Part shown: positions 53,315 through 56,766 of the stretch, one piece after another | Position numbering within the stretch: position 1 is the stretch's first letter | How the letters are laid out: each line of letters starts with the position of its first letter | Origin: Blattamonas nauphoetae | Taxonomy: Eukaryota > Preaxostyla > Oxymonadida | DNA: 56,766 nt | Reading direction: 5' to 3' | Assembly: GCA_033064195.1 (NCBI GenBank) | Contig: JARBJD010000415.1 | Span: 1-56,766, forward strand | Program-made: the position numbers and the translations under genes | The notes under the pieces: model-generated | Databases searched by the model: none | The model's input: only the letters and a program-made list of their open reading frames with translations | What the model was told of the DNA's origin: nothing

Positions 53315-54009
53315 TTAAAAATAAGACTCTGTTCAATCGGAATTGAGAATCACTATTCAGTTCCCAGTATTATAATTCCCGGACTACTTGCAATCCTTGG
53401 AGATATAGATATTCTTCTTCTATACTACTATCTCCCACTGCACTCTCAAGAGGTGGTGGACTCTCTCTCTCCTCTAAACAACGTTTAACTCTCTCTTCGT
53501 GCCGTTTCAGCGAGTGTTCGGTGACTAAACCGACATCAGAAGGTGGCGGACTGGAACACTACGAATACTCCGAGTCAGGTGAGCAAGTCGTCTCCAATCT
53601 GATTTTCGAAGGCTGCGCGTGTGGGGAAGGGAGGCGGCCTGTATTTCAGGTGCAACAAAGGAACGTCGCTTGTGGATATCCAGTTCATCAACTGCCACAC
53701 AACTGAATTGACCTCCTCCTCCCAAGGGGAGGACTGTATGCAGTGGGTTCCAGCGATTATCTTGAACTGATTGGCTGTGAGTTCGTGAATTGCTCATCGC
53801 CGGCTGCTGGCGGAGCACTCTGCTTCTCTTCCTTTCTCAACTTCTCGATGGAGGACTGTGTAGTGAAGGGTGCTCGTCTGGGACTGGAGCAGTCATGATG
53901 ATATGGTACGCATCTGAGCCCTCCCAGTTTCGTTCACTCGTGTGCAGTTCATCGAGAACCGAGTTGGGAACTCGCGTATCTTTTCAACACACCGCTCAAA
54001 GAGAATGCC

Positions 54010-56053
54010 GGGGACGACTATATCTCATCAAGCATTCCATCTATATCTCATCAAGTTTTGATCAGACTTTACTCTGTCCCTTAATAGTCTTTTATCTTAG
54101 GAGGAAGAAACGCTTTTCCATCTCCAACACATCATTATTATCTTCATCTCGCTGTAATTCTCTCTTTTTCACTATTTTTGTAGAATAAACTCACTTCTGT
54201 TGTTTCAAACAAATTTCGTTGATCGAGCCATTGATTGTTTCTTTCCACTTCGAGAATCAGTAACAGTGGACTCTTCTCAGTTGGTTTTGCGAAATTGGAA
54301 CAGTATTCGTGAAAAGTTCAATAGTACTGGTCAAATAGAACGAGACACTCTTCAGACTCCTCCAACCTCTTCGCAAATCATCTGTTCACTCTCAACTGAC
54401 TTGCATTCTTTCAACATTAGTACAATCTGCATGCGTTACATCTTCTCCGCTTCGATAAACTGGATGACGTCGGCGTCGTTCGAATCGGTAAGTGCTTGTT
54501 GTCTCCTGTTCTCCTTCTGCGAATGTGGTGAGATCAGCTCAGAGATCTTTCTCTTCTTCTCCTCAAAATTCTGTGTCCTCTCTTCTTGTAAGCGCTTTCG
54601 TGCGAGGCGTTCCTGTTTGAGCTGTTCTCTTCTTTCATCCGCTTCTCTTCCTCTTCCGTGATCTTCAGAAACAGTTCCGCAGCTTGAACATCGAACTCGG
54701 TGTTCATCTCTTCCTCCACTCTCTCCTTCTCCTCCTTCGCTTCTGCCCCACCTCTTCTACCGACATGAATAGCACACCTGGCTTTGTCTTGTTCAGACAC
54801 ATCTCCCACAATCTGATGATAGACCCGCCTATCAGCTCGATTTGGTTGATCGGATCGACCAGCTTCTCCTCCACTTCGTTCTATCTCGGTTGATCCTTCG
54901 TATTGCGAACTCTCTTCTTCTTCGGCGAAGATGTTTGTGTCGGCGGGAGTGATATTAGCGATGCGTCGAGCGAGGTTGGCGGAAGAACACGAGGGACAGT
55001 GCGAGAGGTGCAGCCAAGGCCGACGATACAGTCGACGAGGATGGAGTGGGAGTGGTCTTTGATCCAATCGATGCTGCATTCGCCTTCAGTCTCCACAATT
55101 CCTTCTGAAGATTTGTTTTCTTTCTGCGTCTGGCTGTTTAGGAGTGACGAACGGATGAAATTCGAGATGAGTTGAGTGAGTGTGGGCAGCATCGGTCGCT
55201 GTCCATCCTGCGAGTGGAGAGGGTTCACACTCGCCTTCCTGTTCAGCGTGGACATTCTTGTGGAGGGAGAGATCTTTCACTTCGCCAGTCTGAGCAAGTT
55301 GGAGACCGTACACCCACAGGACGTCGTAAAGGTGGCTAGCCCTCATTTTGAGGAGGAATACTGACAAATGCCCTGTTAAACATGGATTGGATTCGTGAAA
55401 TGATGGAATAACGTCACTTTCCGACGACGGCGAGGTGATTGCGGTTTTGTCTTCGCTTTAGCTGTTGAAGCATGTCAGCCAGCGTTGCTGATTGGAAATC
55501 ATGTAGTCTCTCGATGTTTTCAATCGAGAATACCTCCACCATGTCGACCAGAAGAAACATCAAGAGAAATGGTACAACTCTGCCTGGTAGGCCAAAAGCG
55601 GCAATAAACCATCCCAATACATTTACATACAAACATTGACTGATGAAGATGAACGTACATTAAATGAAGATAAAGGACATTGGTGTGGGATTGATACGAG
55701 AATGTGAGGGGCAGAAGAGTTCTGAGTCCGATTTCACCATTGATGTCTCTATGATGCACATAGAAATAGTCGATAAACGACGAGATAACGAAGATGAGTC
55801 CACTGTTACTGATTCTCGACTTGAGAAAGAAACAATCAATGGCTCGATCAACGATGTTTGTTTGAAACGACAGAAGTGAGTTTATTCTACATAAAATGGT
55901 GAAAAAGAGAACTGGAGATGAAGATAAGAATGACATGTTGAGTCTGAATTCGAGTGAATTCTGAAACTGAAAAAGACTATTAAGGGATGGAAAAACCCTT
56001 GATCAAAACTTGATGAGATATAGATGGAATGCTTGATGAGATATATCGGCCCC
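54010..56053. mobile_element. Mutator-like element B
   Basis: Tips GGGGACGACTATATCTCATC and inverted GGGGCCGATATATCTCATC, with a perfect 9-bp duplication GAGAATGCC outside (54001-54009 and 56054-56062). The inverted repeats extend about 260 bp (left to about 54270, right from about 55795), matching those of element A at 16402-20786. Relative to A the interior is in the opposite orientation. It is the better-preserved copy: it shows the empty site for the element nested in A. No transposase seen; the interior is captured host-like coding sequence. Confidence 0.85.
54534..55632 (-). pseudogene. Captured gene fragment in Mutator-like element B
   Basis: Minus-strand pieces in order: FSIENIERLHDFQSATLADM then LQQLKRRQ (55632-55414), HLYDVLWVYGLQLAQTGEVK (55367-55290), TLTQLISNFIRSSLLNSQTQ and EGIVETEGECSIDWIKDHSH then SILVDCIVGLGC (55255-54990), and finally an acidic/basic helical part, ARRIANITPADTNIFAEEEE and AAELFLKITEEEEKRMKEEN, likely a coiled coil. 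Three frames are used, so it is decayed or contains unrecognised introns. Element A carries the same gene with a shorter 3' part. The family is not recognised. Confidence 0.45.
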
Positions 56054-56766
56054 GAGAATGCCACAGGCTTCCCAGATTTCTTCGTCCATCAAGAATCAAA
56101 TCCGTGTCCCGAACTGTCATTTGATGAGTGTTTCACGACACACTTCAAACTTCCCTGGACAATACAAAGTCAGCGAGGTTCAAGGAGAGTGGACCAGTCA
56201 GTGTGTACGAGAGGGTGGAGGACGCAGCATTTGACAAGATTGGGCCACTTCTGACAGCTGCACCAACAGTGAAATTCGATACGACGACTGGAAGGCTGAA
56301 GATGGAGATGAAGGGGATGACACCGCGGATTTCGCAGGAATGCAAAGTGACAGTGAAGGACTCTGATGGAACGGAAAAAGCCTTGCGAATGTTGTTCTCG
56401 AATGGAACTGGGACTCCGGTGTCAGAGTCGGAATTGAATCTTCGATACAACACCGGATACACGATCACATCGATTATTGAGTTGTGCCCGCCTCGTCGTC
56501 TTCCTCTTCTTCTTCGTCGCTGTCGAATGCTGTGACAGTTCATCAAGCAGCGTGGGTCTTCCACCTCGCTGCGACTCCTCCTTCCTCTCGTTCACCACAC
56601 CTGAATGTCCCCTTCGCTGTCAACAGCAACAGCCCTATCTGCGCTCTGACGAACCGAACTTCGCCCATGTTGTCCTCCTGTTCGACAAGGAAGTATTTGA
56701 TCGTTCGACATTGTTGTTGTGGACGATGGGAAGGATGACGATCACAGTGCCAGTTGTGGGGACTTC

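Larger units (their letters stand above)
53340..56766 (+). pseudogene. Beta-helix receptor gene, interrupted by Mutator-like element B, runs off window
   Basis: From about 53460 one frame reads SPTALSRGGGLSLSSKQRLT, then SSCRFSECSVTKPTSEGGGL and SNLIFEGCACG: the GGGL-plus-small-strand turns of a beta-helix ectodomain. Further pieces: SDYLELIGCEFVNCSSPAAG then GALCFSS near 53750-53830, and VQFIENRVGNS-like sequence up to the target site at 54001-54009. After the 2.0-kb insertion the coding continues ATGFPDFFVHQESNPCPELS, and 56128-56535 reads a beta-sandwich-like block (VKFDTTTGRLKMEMKGMTPR; YNTGYTITSIIE) like those of the 5400-10864 receptor. A few frame changes exist besides the insertion (near 53630 and 53890). 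The signal peptide was not found; the start may lie at or beyond the Polinton tip. The membrane helix and kinase are expected beyond the window. Confidence 0.55.

Overview
The window looks like accessory chromatin of an anaerobic protist, most likely an oxymonad (Preaxostyla, Metamonada) close to Blattamonas. This is inferred from two multigene families that I associate with that group: an armadillo-like family with segments such as NEQQAVH.TVLKQVL and VHRMLRMEGIEDV, and receptor-like proteins with a signal peptide, a parallel beta-helix (pectin-lyase-like) ectodomain, one membrane helix and a kinase domain. Most host-type genes here are decayed, and the window is dominated by transposons nested in one another.

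Left part (1-24 kb): a decayed armadillo-like gene (1-954), a decayed ubiquitin-specific protease (about 1735-2877), a second armadillo-like fragment, a TA-flanked MITE (3732-4553), a 5.4-kb minus-strand receptor-like kinase pseudogene (5400-10864), a second MITE copy in opposite orientation (12662-13496), beta-helix and armadillo-like fragments (14.9-16.4 kb), and then a Mutator-like element (16402-20786). That element contains a second Mutator-like element (17338-19982, perfect 9-bp target duplication) carrying a CAMK-type kinase fragment. A 27-bp minisatellite, another beta-helix fragment on the minus strand and a 32-bp minisatellite follow.

Middle part (24.2-53.3 kb): a minus-strand DDE-type transposase, probably of the Sola group, whose transposon end abuts the left tip of a Polinton (Maverick). 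The Polinton runs from 26759 to 53314, starts AG and ends CT, and has terminal inverted repeats of about 1.52 kb. It carries a protein-primed family B DNA polymerase with an HNH-like insert, a retroviral-type integrase, a packaging ATPase, two tandem capsid-type genes and several small genes. Nearly every gene start is preceded by the same AT-rich motif. It is broken, with about half a dozen small breaks plus two large insertions: a 3.0-kb hAT-like element (36683-39715, 8-bp duplication GTATTAAA) and a 6.2-kb Sola-like element (46149-52340, 4-bp duplication AAAT) inside its right terminal repeat. Both insertions carry host-like sequence. Without them the Polinton would be about 17 kb, a usual size. 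Its two arms differ little by eye, so it is young, and the insertions are younger.

Right part (53.3-56.8 kb): a plus-strand beta-helix receptor gene that begins next to the Polinton tip and runs off the window. It is interrupted by a second copy of the outer Mutator-like family (54010-56053) with a perfect 9-bp duplication GAGAATGCC. No rRNA, CRISPR array or functional tRNA was seen; one tRNA-like sequence lies inside the hAT element.
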